Of a stretch of 64,000 bases of DNA, positions 21,744-30,316 are shown one piece after another; within the stretch, counting starts at the first letter, position 1, and each line of letters starts with the position of its first letter. The notes under the pieces were generated by a model. The model worked only from the letters and a program-made list of their open reading frames with translations. It was not told the origin of the DNA and did not search any database. The stretch spans positions 620,001 to 684,000 of the forward strand of contig NZ_PGEZ01000001.1 in the NCBI RefSeq assembly GCF_002797495.1, given 5' to 3'. Origin of the DNA: Mumia flava (GTDB taxonomy: Bacteria; Actinomycetota; Actinomycetes; Propionibacteriales; Nocardioidaceae). The position numbers and the translations under genes are program-made.

Positions 21744-22229
21744 TCAGCGCAGGACCTCGACCAGAGCCACCCACGAGACGAAGACACCCGCGGCCAACGA
21801 GGCGACGATCGCCACCGCGACGACGCCGAACCCGGCCTCGAGGCCGAGCAGGAGCAGCATCGCGCCGACCAGGTAGGCGACCGGAGCCACGGCGCCCACG
21901 AGCACCTGCGTGGCGCCCAGCACCGGCGCCACGCCCGATCCGACGATCCGGCGCACCGCGACCACCTGCAGCGCGACGCCTGGCACGGCGACGAGGCCGA
22001 TCTCGGCTCCGAGGGCCCACAGCGGCTGGCCCGGCGCCAGCGCCGCGCACGCGGCGACCACACCCGCGACCAGGGCGGCGAGCGCGCTCCCGGCTCGTGC
22101 GGGGATCGTCGGGGTCGCCAGGATCTGGCCGATGTTGACCGACAGCGCCACCACGGTCAGCCCGGCGAGCGCCGCCGTCGCACCCGCGGTGGCGACGCAG
22201 AAGTCGTGCCAGCCGGCGAGCGCCTCCAC
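21744..22229 (-). CDS. Integral membrane protein, unknown
   Basis: A 161-residue protein with four to five hydrophobic helices and the N-terminal pattern WHDFCVATAGATAALAGLTVVALSVNIG. I recognise no named family, though similar small actinobacterial membrane proteins exist. GTG 22229 is preferred because TATCGT lies exactly seven bases before it. GTG 22238 overlaps that hexamer and would be three codons longer. Ala/Val-rich composition. Confidence 0.72.
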   Translation of the reverse strand: MEALAGWHDFCVATAGATAALAGLTVVALSVNIGQILATPTIPARAGSALAALVAGVVAACAALAPGQPLWALGAEIGLVAVPGVALQVVAVRRIVGSGVAPVLGATQVLVGAVAPVAYLVGAMLLLLGLEAGFGVVAVAIVASLAAGVFVSWVALVEVLR

Positions 22230-22293
22230 AGTCGCCACGATAGGGCGGTCGCCGTGCCGGCGCCCGGCAGACGCCTGGTCGGCGGCCCCGACG

Positions 22294-22332
22294 ACGACGG
22301 CCCCGACCCGCGGTGCGGGAAGGGGCCGTCGT
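22294..22332 (-). terminator. Hairpin terminator of tig
   Basis: ACGACGGCCCC (22294-22304) and GGGGCCGTCGT (22322-22332) form an 11-bp perfect stem with a 17-base loop, 15 bases past the tig stop codon. Confidence 0.75.
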
Positions 22333-22346
22333 GGGACGCGCGGGGG

Positions 22347-23705
22347 TCAGTCCTGCTCGGAGGACTCCTCGTCCTCGCCGTACGTGCCGTCGCCGCGGAG
22401 GTTCGCGACGTCGACGACGTTGCCCGAGGCGTCGGTGACCTTCGCGCCCTCGACGACCTGGGCCAGCGCCTTGCCGCGGACGACCTCGGCGACCAGCTCG
22501 GGGATGTGGTTGTGCTCGACCATGTGCTGGACGAACTGCTGGGGATCCTCGCCCGACTGCTGGGCCCGGCGCATCATGTGCTCGGTGAGCTCGTCCTGCT
22601 CGATCCCGATCTCGGACTCCGCCGCGATCTGGTCGAGGAGGAACTGCGCCACCAGCGAGTCGCGCACACGCTTCTCCAGGTCGGCCTCGAACTCGTCGAT
22701 GGTCTGCTCCTCGGAGTCGAGGTAGGCCTCCATCGTCATGCCGGCCATCGCGAGCTGCTGCTCGATCTGCTGGCGACGGTTCGCGATCTCGGCCTCGACG
22801 ACGCCGTCGGGGATCGGGACGTCCAGCTTCTCCAGGGCGGCCTCGAGCACGGCGTCGCGCGCCTCGGCCGCCTGCTCCAGGCGCTTGCCGCGCGAGAGCT
22901 TCTCGGCGAGGTCGGCCTTGAGCTCCTCGACAGTGTCGAACTCCGAGGCCGTCTGGGCGAAGTCGTCGTCCAGCTCCGGGAGCTCCTGCTCCTTGACGAC
23001 GTCGACCGCCACCTCGACGTCGACCTCCTCGCCGACCAGGTCACCGCCGGCCAGCTTGGTCTGGAACGTCGTCGTCTCGCCGGCCGACATGCCGGTCACG
23101 GCGTCGTCGAGGCCGTCCAGCATGGTGTTCTTGCCGATCTGGTACACGATCCCGCTCGCCTGGGCCGCGTCGATCTTCTCGCCGTCCTTGCTGGCCGACA
23201 GGTCGATCGTGACGAAGTCGCCCTCGGCAGCGGCGCGGTCGACCTCGGTCAGCGTCGCGAACCGCTCGCGCAGGCCCTGGAGCTGCTCCTCGACGTCGTC
23301 GTCGGAGACCGCGACGTCGGCCACCTCGACCTCGAGACCGGACAGGTCCGGGGTCTCGAACTCGGGCTTGACGTCCACCTCGACGGTGAACTCGACCAGC
23401 TCGCCGTCCTCGAGGCGGCTCACGTCGACCTCGGGCTGCCCGAGCGGCTGCACCTCGGCCTCGGCGACGGCCTTGGAGTAGATCTCCGGCAGCGCGTCGT
23501 TGATCGCCTGGTCCAGGATCGCGCCGCGCCCGACCCGCTGGTCCACGACCTTCGCGGGCACCTTGCCGCGACGGAATCCGGGGACCTGGATCTGCGACCC
23601 GATGGTCTTGTACGCCTTCTGAAGCTGCGGCTCGAGCTCCTCGAAGGGCACCTCGATGGTGAGCTTCACCCGGGTCGGGCTCAGTGTCTCCTGGGCACTC
23701 TTCAC
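22347..23705 (-). CDS. tig: Trigger factor, ribosome-associated chaperone
   Basis: Peptidyl-prolyl isomerase and holdase at the ribosome exit. 452 residues. The ribosome-binding motif GFRRGKVP is at about residues 43-50 of the N domain. A PPIase-like domain follows around GDFVTIDLSASKDG, then a long helical C domain with an acidic end (EDEESSEQD). Start is GTG 23705 with AAGGAG nine bases upstream. The open frame continues upstream through tRNA-Pro and is not coding there. The clp genes lie downstream on the same strand, separated by two small genes. Confidence 0.96.
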   Translation of the reverse strand: MKSAQETLSPTRVKLTIEVPFEELEPQLQKAYKTIGSQIQVPGFRRGKVPAKVVDQRVGRGAILDQAINDALPEIYSKAVAEAEVQPLGQPEVDVSRLEDGELVEFTVEVDVKPEFETPDLSGLEVEVADVAVSDDDVEEQLQGLRERFATLTEVDRAAAEGDFVTIDLSASKDGEKIDAAQASGIVYQIGKNTMLDGLDDAVTGMSAGETTTFQTKLAGGDLVGEEVDVEVAVDVVKEQELPELDDDFAQTASEFDTVEELKADLAEKLSRGKRLEQAAEARDAVLEAALEKLDVPIPDGVVEAEIANRRQQIEQQLAMAGMTMEAYLDSEEQTIDEFEADLEKRVRDSLVAQFLLDQIAAESEIGIEQDELTEHMMRRAQQSGEDPQQFVQHMVEHNHIPELVAEVVRGKALAQVVEGAKVTDASGNVVDVANLRGDGTYGEDEESSEQD

Positions 23706-23760
23706 GAGTACGTTCTCCTTGGTCGTGACTGCATCTGGCCGCCGCGCTCGGGCGGCACCG

Positions 23761-23834
23761 TCGGGATGACAGGATTTGAACCTGCGACCCTCCGCTCCCA
23801 AAGCGGATGCGCTACCAAGCTGCGCTACATCCCG
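23761..23834 (-). tRNA. tRNA-Pro(TGG)
   Basis: Minus-strand cloverleaf of 74 bases: acceptor CGGGATG/CATCCCG with discriminator A, D arm AGCGCAGCTTGGTAGCGC, anticodon loop CTTTGGGA with anticodon TGG, and T arm containing GGTTCAAATCC. No CCA is encoded. Confidence 0.96.
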
Positions 23835-23996
23835 GTGCTCGACTCCGCGAGGCGGACGTCCGATCCACTCTAGCGGCCGGGGCCGCGCGACCCCGAATCG
23901 GCGCCGCGCCGCACGGGAGTCCCCGTACGACACCCACCGGGTGGTGTGGCATCATGGTCGCCGTCGCCGGGCCGCGCGAGACCCGGATCTCGGCGC

Positions 23997-24070
23997 GCGG
24001 GCGTAGCTCAATGGTAGAGCCTCAGTCTTCCAAACTGATTACGCGGGTTCGATTCCCGTCGCCCGCTCCA
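23997..24070 (+). tRNA. tRNA-Gly(TCC)
   Basis: Acceptor GCGGGCG/CGCCCGC, D arm GCTCAATGGTAGAGC, anticodon stem TCAGT/ACTGA around CTTCCAA with anticodon TCC, and T arm GGGTTCGATTCCC. An encoded CCA ends at 24070, unlike the neighbouring tRNA-Pro. Confidence 0.97.
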
Positions 24071-24291
24071 CTCCTCGACCGCGTCGACGTGGCGCGTCTC
24101 ACTTGTCCGATTCGGACCGTTTACCAAACCGTCATACGGGCCTAACGCCCTGGCTGTCTGGCGCTCCTAGTGTCGAAGACGTCGACGACGCGATTACGCA
24201 TCGCCGGTTCGGCATCCACAACGCGGCGCCTGGCCCGCTTGGCAGGGAAGGCGGCCCAGGCGCCGCGTCGACTCCACACCCGGGAGGTCGG

Positions 24292-24468
24292 ATGCGCGCA
24301 CTCGTCTTCGCCTGGCACGTCGCCGCCAGCGGACTGTCCCACTTCGCCTCGGCCGACATCTCCGCGGCCAACGCCCTCGGGAGCGCGCACGAGCTCTCCG
24401 CCGCCCGTCGCGAGCGCGAGGAGATCAGCGCGATGCTGGCCGCCCGGATGCTTCCGGACGCGAGCTGA
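24292..24468 (+). CDS. Small hypothetical protein (58 aa)
   Basis: ATG 24292 has GGAGG six bases upstream. The product starts MRALVFAWHVAASGLSHFAS and ends in a charged helix with REREEISAMLAARM. I recognise no family. It overlaps the 3' end of the Nei-like gene by 44 bases on the other strand. The 220 bases between tRNA-Gly and this gene hold nothing I can name. The good ribosome site is the main support. Confidence 0.45.
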   Translation: MRALVFAWHVAASGLSHFASADISAANALGSAHELSAARREREEISAMLAARMLPDAS

Positions 24469-25351
24469 CCGTACGACCGGTCGCTCCCCTCGCCCCGGGC
24501 CGTCGGGCCGCCGCCCGGGTGACCGGGACCCGCCGACGGCTGCGCGGCTGGCACCGCGGGCACCAGAAGAGGTTCCGGCCCGCCAGCACCTGGGTGCGGA
24601 CCGGCGTCCCGCACACCCAGCACGGCAGGTGCGCACGGCGGTAGACGTAGACCTCGCCCCCGTGGTCGTCCTGGCGCGGCTCGCGACCCATCGCCTCCGG
24701 CTCGTGCTCGGGCCGGACGGTGTCGATCCGGTTGCGCTCCACGCCGACGTGCATGAGCGCCACGAGGTCCGCCCACAGCGCGTCCCACTCCCCGCGCCGC
24801 AGGAACCGACCCTCCATGAACGGATCGAGCCCGTGCCGGAAGAGCAGCTCGGCGCGGTAGACGTTGCCGACGCCGGCCAGCACGCCCTGCTCCATCAGCA
24901 GCGCGGCGATCGTCAGGCGCGACCGCGTGATCCGGGCCCAGGCGCGGTCGGGGTCGGCGTCGCCGCGCAACGGGTCGGGACCGAGCCCGGCGACGTACGC
25001 CTCCTTCTCCGCCGGGCCGATCAGCGTGCAGACCGTCGCCCCGCGCAGGTCGGCCCAGGCCTCGTCGGACTCCAGCCGCCACCGCACCGCCCCCACCACC
25101 GGACGGTCCGTCCCGCTGCTGATCGTCAGTCCGCCGATCAGCCCGAGGTGGATGCGGACCTGCTCGGCCAACCCGTCGAAGGCGACGAACAGCTGCTTGC
25201 CGTACGCCTCGGCCCCGGCCAGCACCCGCCCGTCGATGCGCGCGGCGCCGTCGGCGAACCGTCCCTGCGGGCTCGACGAGTGCGTCGGCCGACCGGCGAA
25301 CGCGGCGTCGAGGTCGAGGGCGAGACGGTGGAGCGTGTGACCTTCGGGCAC
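24425..25351 (-). CDS. Fpg/Nei-family DNA glycosylase
   Basis: Base-excision repair glycosylase/AP lyase, 308 residues. The processed N terminus is PEGHTLHR, with catalytic Pro2 and Glu3; the EGHT form is typical of Nei-like rather than Fpg enzymes. The helix-two-turn-helix includes VLAGVGNVYRAELLFRHGLDP. The C-terminal zinc finger is CWVCG...CPRC. A basic tail of about 40 residues after the finger is longer than usual. GTG start with TGAGGC just before it, three bases after the rpiB stop, so the two genes are probably cotranscribed. Confidence 0.92.
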   Translation of the reverse strand: MPEGHTLHRLALDLDAAFAGRPTHSSSPQGRFADGAARIDGRVLAGAEAYGKQLFVAFDGLAEQVRIHLGLIGGLTISSGTDRPVVGAVRWRLESDEAWADLRGATVCTLIGPAEKEAYVAGLGPDPLRGDADPDRAWARITRSRLTIAALLMEQGVLAGVGNVYRAELLFRHGLDPFMEGRFLRRGEWDALWADLVALMHVGVERNRIDTVRPEHEPEAMGREPRQDDHGGEVYVYRRAHLPCWVCGTPVRTQVLAGRNLFWCPRCQPRSRRRVPVTRAAARRPGARGATGRTVSSRPEASGRPASR

Positions 25352-25354
25352 GCC

Positions 25355-25837
25355 TCAGAAGTCCTCGCGGTGCACGGCGACGTCGGTGCCACGCGCCTGC
25401 TCGTACGCGGTGAGCAGCGAGATCCGGCGCGCGTGCCGCTCGGCACCGCTGAACGGGGTCGCGAGGAACCTCTCGACCAGCGCAGTCGCCTCGTCGGTCG
25501 TGTGCATGCGCGCGCCGACGGCGATGACGTTCGCGTCGTTGTGCTGACGGGCCAGCTCGGCGGTCTCGACCGACCACGCCAGAGCCGCACGTACGCCGTC
25601 GACCTTGTTCGCGGCGATCTGCTCGCCGTTGCCCGAGCCGCCGATCACGATGCCGAGGCTGCCCGTCTCGGCCACCACGGCCTCGCCGGCGGCCAGACAG
25701 AACGGCGGGTAGTCGTCCTCGGCGTCGTAGGTCTGCGGCCCGTGGTCGACGACGTCGTGCCCCTGGCCCCTCAGATGCTCGACGAGGTGGTTCTTGAGCT
25801 CGAACCCGGCATGGTCGCAACCGATGTGAACGCGCAT
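25355..25837 (-). CDS. rpiB: Ribose-5-phosphate isomerase B
   Basis: Interconverts ribose 5-phosphate and ribulose 5-phosphate. 160 residues. The substrate motif GCDHAGFELK and the loop GGSGNGEQIAANKV are intact. The catalytic Cys of E. coli RpiB is absent and Glu72 is available as base, which is how the mycobacterial enzymes work. I chose ATG 25837; the frame stays open to 25891, but MRVHIGCDHAGFE is the normal family N terminus. Upstream of and coupled to the Nei-like gene. Confidence 0.94.
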   Translation of the reverse strand: MRVHIGCDHAGFELKNHLVEHLRGQGHDVVDHGPQTYDAEDDYPPFCLAAGEAVVAETGSLGIVIGGSGNGEQIAANKVDGVRAALAWSVETAELARQHNDANVIAVGARMHTTDEATALVERFLATPFSGAERHARRISLLTAYEQARGTDVAVHREDF

Positions 25838-25907
25838 GCCGCCATTGTCTCCCACGTCCCGCCCGGCTCGGGCCGGGTCTCGCGCCGGCACCCGGACGCC
25901 GCCGGGG

Positions 25908-26681
25908 TCAGGGACGCGTCCACCCGGGCAGATCCCGACCGAGCCACGCGGCGAGCCGCTCGTTCGACGGCGCGTAGACCTCCGCGAGCCGCTCCCTGGT
26001 CTGCGGGTCGAGCGGAGGGTACGCGACCGGCGTCGGCGCCTGGTCGGGCTTCTCCGCGACGCGGTAGCGGTTCTTCCACTTCTCCTCGAGCTGTCCGGCC
26101 TTCGACGCGTCGACGCCGAGGAACCCCAGCACCTGCTCGAGGGTCGTGTCCCGGTCGGCGATCAGGTCGTCGAGCAGCAGGACGTGCAGCCGGTCGCGGC
26201 CGTACAGCCGCGCGAGCGCCTCCAGCTGGTCGACGTAGTGGCCGCGGTCGACGTAGGAGTACTGGGCGCGCTCACGCATCGTCCCCGTGGCGAGCCGCTC
26301 CGGCTCGAGCGCCAGTGCCTCCTCGAACGAGTCCAGGTCCTCGCGGCCCTTGCGCTTGGTGTGCCAGAAGTGCGAGTACGCACGCTTGACGGGATCACGC
26401 AGGATCACCACCAGGCGCGCCTGCGGCACGGCCTCGTGGATCGCCTCGCGGGTCTCGGGAAGGTACATGTACGCGGGCGTCGCCTCTCCCCACTGCTTGG
26501 TGCGGCGGTTCGGCTTGAACTGCTCGGCGTACCAGTCGAGCCCTCGCTCGGGTCGCCGGTCGAAGAAGTGCAGCTCCTTCGGCCGGGCCATCGTGATCTG
26601 CGGGTGCTGGCGCAGCGTCGCCGCCAGCGTCGTCGTGCCGCACTTCTGGGCTCCCACGATCAGGAAGGTGGGTAGGGGCAT
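25908..26681 (-). CDS. Sulfotransferase domain protein
   Basis: Predicted PAPS-dependent sulfotransferase, 257 residues. The 5'-phosphosulfate loop is VGAQKCGTTTLA with Lys13. The 3'-phosphate motif is RDPVKRAYSHFWH with Arg95 and Ser103. LHFFDRRPERGLDWY resembles heparan-type sulfotransferases of the Sulfotransfer family. The acceptor is unknown; no sulfate-activation genes are nearby. GGAG lies upstream of the ATG. Confidence 0.87.
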   Translation of the reverse strand: MPLPTFLIVGAQKCGTTTLAATLRQHPQITMARPKELHFFDRRPERGLDWYAEQFKPNRRTKQWGEATPAYMYLPETREAIHEAVPQARLVVILRDPVKRAYSHFWHTKRKGREDLDSFEEALALEPERLATGTMRERAQYSYVDRGHYVDQLEALARLYGRDRLHVLLLDDLIADRDTTLEQVLGFLGVDASKAGQLEEKWKNRYRVAEKPDQAPTPVAYPPLDPQTRERLAEVYAPSNERLAAWLGRDLPGWTRP

Positions 26682-26789
26682 GAGCGGTCTCCGGTCGTTC
26701 GGCGATCGAGCGGCGATGGGATGACGGCGGTCCGATCAGTTCGGCCGATGGCCGAGATTAACAGGCGAGGCCTCCGCGCCCGCGAGCCC

Positions 26790-27629
26790 TCACGGCCGCA
26801 GACCGGCCAGCGTCGCGGCGACCAGCCGTACGGCCGAGACCGACTCCGCGAACTCCCACGGACGGCGCCAGAATCCGTGGGTCGTACCGAGTGAGCGCCA
26901 GGCGACGCAGGAGACCCCGGCGCCGCGCAGCGCCGCTGCGTACTGCTCCCCCTCGTCGCGCAGGAGATCGTGCTCGGCCGTGATCACCAGCGTCGGCGGC
27001 TGGCCGCTGAGATCGGCCGCGCGCAGCGGCGAGACCTCCGGGTCGTGCCGGGCCTGCGCGGTCGGGGCGTACGCCGCCCAGTACCAGTCCATCTCGGCCG
27101 GCTCGAACCCGTTCTGTGCCGTCCCCTCGGTCCGACGCGACTCGGTCTCGGCCTGGGCGTCCAGGGGCGGGTAGACCAGGACCTGGAAGTCGAGCGCGCG
27201 GGGGTCGCGCACGCTCAGCCCGGCGATCAGGTTCGCACCCGAGGAGTCGCCCACGCCGGCGACCACGGTCGCGTCCACTCCGAGGTCGCCCGCGTGGCCG
27301 CGGAGCCACCGCAGCGCGGTCTCGACGTCGTCGAGCGGCGCAGGGTACGGGTGCTCGGGCGCGCGCCGGTAGTCCACCGCGAGCAGCGCCCACCCGGTCG
27401 CGTCCGCGAGATGCCGACAGAACCGGTCGTGGGTCTCCAGGTCGTGGAAGACCCACCCGCCGCCGTGCACGTACAACGCGACGGGCGCCCCCGCGTACGG
27501 CCGGTAGAGCCGGCAGGCGACTCCGTCGGCGTCGACGTCCCGTACGTGCTCGAGGTCCAGCGCGAGGTGCCGCTCGGCGAGGGCCGCCGCGCGGTCGTCG
27601 ACCCGGTCGGCCGCGATGTCGATGTCCAC
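26790..27629 (-). CDS. Alpha/beta hydrolase, hormone-sensitive-lipase type
   Basis: Esterase-like, 279 residues. The oxyanion motif H55-GGGW and nucleophile motif G127-D-S-S-G are in place, with Asp in ITAEHDLLRDEGEQY and a C-terminal His in TTHGFW completing the triad. This is the bacterial HSL family. GTG start at 27629, with TAAGGT six bases upstream and no ribosome site (leaderless pattern). The natural substrate is unknown. Confidence 0.87.
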   Translation of the reverse strand: MDIDIAADRVDDRAAALAERHLALDLEHVRDVDADGVACRLYRPYAGAPVALYVHGGGWVFHDLETHDRFCRHLADATGWALLAVDYRRAPEHPYPAPLDDVETALRWLRGHAGDLGVDATVVAGVGDSSGANLIAGLSVRDPRALDFQVLVYPPLDAQAETESRRTEGTAQNGFEPAEMDWYWAAYAPTAQARHDPEVSPLRAADLSGQPPTLVITAEHDLLRDEGEQYAAALRGAGVSCVAWRSLGTTHGFWRRPWEFAESVSAVRLVAATLAGLRP

Positions 27630-27679
27630 CGGGGCACCTTAGCCGCGACCGGACCGGGGTGAGGGCAGCCGGACCGCCG

Positions 27680-28285
27680 TCAGGTGAGGATCGGCTCGCG
27701 CGTCCGGGTCCGCTTCAGCTCGAAGAAGCCGTCCGTGCCGGCGACCAGCAGGCAGCCGTCCCAGAGCTTCCCGGCCTCCTCGCCCTTCGGCGCCGGGCTC
27801 ACGACCGGCCCGAAGAACGCGACCTCGCCGATCGAGACCACCGGCGTGCCGACGTCGGTGCCGACCAGGTCCATCGCCTGCTGGTGCGACCCGCGCAGCG
27901 CGTCGTCGAAGGCCTCGGAGTCGAACGCGTCGCCCAGCTCGGGCTCGAGGCCGACCTCGACGAGCGCCTCGGTGACGGTCTCGCGGTCGAGGTCGCGCCC
28001 CTGGAGGTGCCGGCGGTCGCCGAGCGCGGTGTAGAGGTCGCGCAGCACGTGGTCGCCGTGCTTCGCGGCCGCGGCCACCGCCACCCGCACGGGTCCCCAG
28101 GCCTGCGCGAGCATCGCGCGGTACTCCTCGGGGAGCTCGTCGTTGTCCTCGTTCAGGACCGCGAGGCTCATCACGTGGAAGTCCACGCTCACGTCACGGA
28201 CCTGCTCGACCTCGAGCAGCCAGCGCGACGTCATCCAGGCCCAGGGGCAGGCGGGATCGAACCACATGTCGACGGTCGTGCTCAT
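27680..28285 (-). CDS. Rv2466c-like thioredoxin-fold protein with CPWA site
   Basis: DsbA-like protein of 201 residues closely resembling the mycothiol-dependent reductase Rv2466c: FDPACPWAWMTSRWLLEVEQVRD, then FHVMSLAVLNE, VGTDVGTPVVSI and a C-terminal FELKRTRT. The family active site is normally CPWC; here it reads Cys13-Pro-Trp-Ala16, so the resolving cysteine is missing. ATG 28285 follows GAGAGGAC. The 502-residue open frame upstream runs through the GCS2 gene and is not coding. It may be cotranscribed with the ligase gene upstream. Confidence 0.87.
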   Translation of the reverse strand: MSTTVDMWFDPACPWAWMTSRWLLEVEQVRDVSVDFHVMSLAVLNEDNDELPEEYRAMLAQAWGPVRVAVAAAAKHGDHVLRDLYTALGDRRHLQGRDLDRETVTEALVEVGLEPELGDAFDSEAFDDALRGSHQQAMDLVGTDVGTPVVSIGEVAFFGPVVSPAPKGEEAGKLWDGCLLVAGTDGFFELKRTRTREPILT

Positions 28286-28335
28286 CGTCGTCCTCTCGTC
28301 GGGGGCAGCCGGTACGCGGGGGCGCACCTGGTTGC

Positions 28336-29475
28336 TCACAACAACGGACGCCCCGCTCGCATTTCCTCCACGAGGGAGAAGACGACCGGCTGCAGGTCGC
28401 CACCCGAGCGTCGCGCGACCTCGCGCTGTCGCTGGTACGACGCGCCGGCGTCGAGGATCTGCTCGATCGCCGCGAGGTCCTCGGAGCACTTCAGCCGCTC
28501 CGCCGCCGGGGCCAGGACCTCGAGCATCCGCCGCACGTCGGTCGTCACGAGGTCCTCGTTCGCGTCGGCGTCGAGCACCAGGATGGCGTCCATGCCGTAG
28601 CGGGCGGAACGCCACTTGTTCTCCTGGAGGAACCACTGCGGCAGGTCCGGCAGAGGTCGGCCGGCGTCGAGCTCGGCCGAGAAGTGCTCGACCAGGCACT
28701 GGGTGAACGCCGCGATCGCCCGGACCTCCAGGAGGCTCGGCAGCCCGTCGCAGACCCGGACCTCGACGGTTCCGAACCGCGGTGACGGCCGGACGTCCCA
28801 CCGGATCTCGGAGAAGTCGTCGATCACCCCGGTGTGCAGCATGTCGGAGGTGTAGCGCTCGAGGTCCGACCACTCGTCCAACCGGAACGGCAGGCCCGCC
28901 GTCGGGAGCTGCTGGAACATCAGCGCCCGGTTGGAGGCGTACCCGGTCTCGCGGCCGCCCCAGAACGGCGACGACGCCGAGAGCGCCTGCATGTGCCCGT
29001 AGTACGCCAGGACGGCCCGCACCAGCGGGAGGACCTTGGCGCGGTCCTCGATCCCGACGTGCACGTGCACGCCGTAGATCAGCATCTGACGACCCCACCA
29101 CTGGGTCCGCTCGATCAACGTGTTGTAGCGCTCCTGGTCGGTGACCCTCTGGTGGTCCGACTGCGCGAAGGGATGGGTGCCGGCGCACATCAGGTCCGCA
29201 CGGAGCGGCTCGACCACGTCGCGCACCTCGGCGAGGTTGTCCGCGAGGTCACGGGCCGCGCCCGCCACGGTCTCGTGCACGCCGGTGACGAGCTCGACCG
29301 TGTTGAGGAGCAGCTCCTGGTGCACGTGCGGGTGCGGGCTGCCGTCGGGGCCGGCGAGCGCGTCCAGGACCGGCCGCGCGACCTGGCGGAGGTCGCCGGT
29401 GTCGGCGTCGACGATCGCGAGCTCCCACTCGATCCCGACCGTCGAGCGCGGCGACGTGGCGAAGGGCAGTCCCAT
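28336..29475 (-). CDS. Glutamate-cysteine ligase family 2 (YbdK-like)
   Basis: Carboxylate-amine ligase of 379 residues. The N-terminal motif STVGIEWELAIVD carries the metal/glutamate-binding E, and YGVHVHVGIEDR and ENKWRSARYGMDA are GCS2 signatures. Actinomycetes use mycothiol, so the in vivo product may not be gamma-glutamylcysteine. ATG 29475 is preceded by CAGGAT six bases upstream, close to the leaderless pattern. The open frame extends 42 codons upstream without family similarity. Confidence 0.9.
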   Translation of the reverse strand: MGLPFATSPRSTVGIEWELAIVDADTGDLRQVARPVLDALAGPDGSPHPHVHQELLLNTVELVTGVHETVAGAARDLADNLAEVRDVVEPLRADLMCAGTHPFAQSDHQRVTDQERYNTLIERTQWWGRQMLIYGVHVHVGIEDRAKVLPLVRAVLAYYGHMQALSASSPFWGGRETGYASNRALMFQQLPTAGLPFRLDEWSDLERYTSDMLHTGVIDDFSEIRWDVRPSPRFGTVEVRVCDGLPSLLEVRAIAAFTQCLVEHFSAELDAGRPLPDLPQWFLQENKWRSARYGMDAILVLDADANEDLVTTDVRRMLEVLAPAAERLKCSEDLAAIEQILDAGASYQRQREVARRSGGDLQPVVFSLVEEMRAGRPLL

Positions 29476-29509
29476 GCCCCCATCCTGCCGCGCCCGTACG
29501 CGCGGTGCG

Positions 29510-29578
29510 CTTCGCGCCGTGTGACGTGGACCCCGATCCGGCCGCCCGAGGACGAGCCCGGGGTCACGCAGCGCGAAG
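29510..29578. repeat. Palindromic repeat, copy A (contributes a stop codon)
   Basis: CTTCGCGCCGTGTGAC (29510-29525) is complementary, with two mismatches, to GTCACGCAGCGCGAAG (29563-29578). The right arm encodes the last residues LRAA and the TGA of the DUF4386 gene. A second copy lies at 31790-31859. It sits between the 5' end of the GCS2 gene and the end of the DUF4386 gene, where a terminator is expected. Confidence 0.65.
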
Positions 29579-30316
29579 GGAGGTGCGCAGCGGGGCGACA
29601 CCGCGGACGAGCAGCCACAGTGCCAGGCCCACCTCCCCGACGACGGCGGGCGTCAGCAGCACGACCGGGAGCACCCCGCCGTACGACGGGGCGAGCAGCG
29701 ACGCGAGCGAGTCGACGACGTAGCCGATCCCGGCGACCACGAGCAGCCCGCCCAGGACGCGGGGCACCGCGCGCGAGCGCAGGAGCAGCTCGCCGAGCAG
29801 CACGAGGTGGACGCCGAACAGCACCAGCGCCACCAGGAAGCCCGTGCTGAACGTCTCGAGCGACGCGAGCACCTCGGCATCGGACCCGGGGGTCGCCGCC
29901 GTCCCGGCCACCACGCCGTACGCGGCGAACAGGTGCACCAGGCCCGCGGCCATCATCACGGTGTAGACCAGCCGGAAGACCGACGAGAGCAGCGCGCGGA
30001 CCGCGCCGAGCGGGGCGAGCACGGCCAGCAGCGTGACCGAGACGACCACGTCGATCACCGTGATCCCGATCCAGGCCCCGAGGCTCAGCCCGAACAGTCC
30101 CTGGGACTGCGCGAGGCCGTCCGCGGTCGCGACGGCGTCACCGGGCACGAGCAGCGACTCGAGCGTGAGCGGGCCGAGCATCCCGAGCACGGCGAGCAGG
30201 AGGTAGAGGGCGCCGGTGAACCGGGCGAGCCGCCGGCGTGCGCCTTCGCTCGTACGGAGGGGCGCACCGTTGTCGGGCGCGTGCAGGTCGCGCGCCGGCG
30301 CCGCCACGGCGGTCAT
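29564..30316 (-). CDS. DUF4386 family membrane protein
   Basis: A 250-residue protein with six or seven hydrophobic segments beginning RRRLARFTGALYLLLAVLGMLGP, followed by LVPGDAVATADGLAQSQGLFGLSLGAW, a pattern I associate with DUF4386. Function unknown. ATG overlaps the stop of the Rossmann-fold gene (ATGA). The two form a unit divergent from a TetR gene. The last few codons lie inside a palindromic repeat arm. Confidence 0.8.
   Translation of the reverse strand: MTAVAAPARDLHAPDNGAPLRTSEGARRRLARFTGALYLLLAVLGMLGPLTLESLLVPGDAVATADGLAQSQGLFGLSLGAWIGITVIDVVVSVTLLAVLAPLGAVRALLSSVFRLVYTVMMAAGLVHLFAAYGVVAGTAATPGSDAEVLASLETFSTGFLVALVLFGVHLVLLGELLLRSRAVPRVLGGLLVVAGIGYVVDSLASLLAPSYGGVLPVVLLTPAVVGEVGLALWLLVRGVAPLRTSLRAA

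Noticed and set aside
22347-23933. Trigger factor with a 76-residue N-terminal extension
   Set aside because: The extension would be translated through the tRNA-Pro gene; GTG 23705 with AAGGAG is the credible start.
24292-24468. Small ORF after tRNA-Gly as an attachment-site remnant or phage gene
   Set aside because: No integrase, no direct repeat of the tRNA 3' end and normal base composition nearby.
27680-29188. A 502-codon minus-strand frame suggesting a fusion of the thioredoxin-fold protein with an N-terminal domain
   Set aside because: The upstream part overlaps the GCS2 gene in another frame and is low complexity; ATG 28285 with a ribosome site marks the real start.
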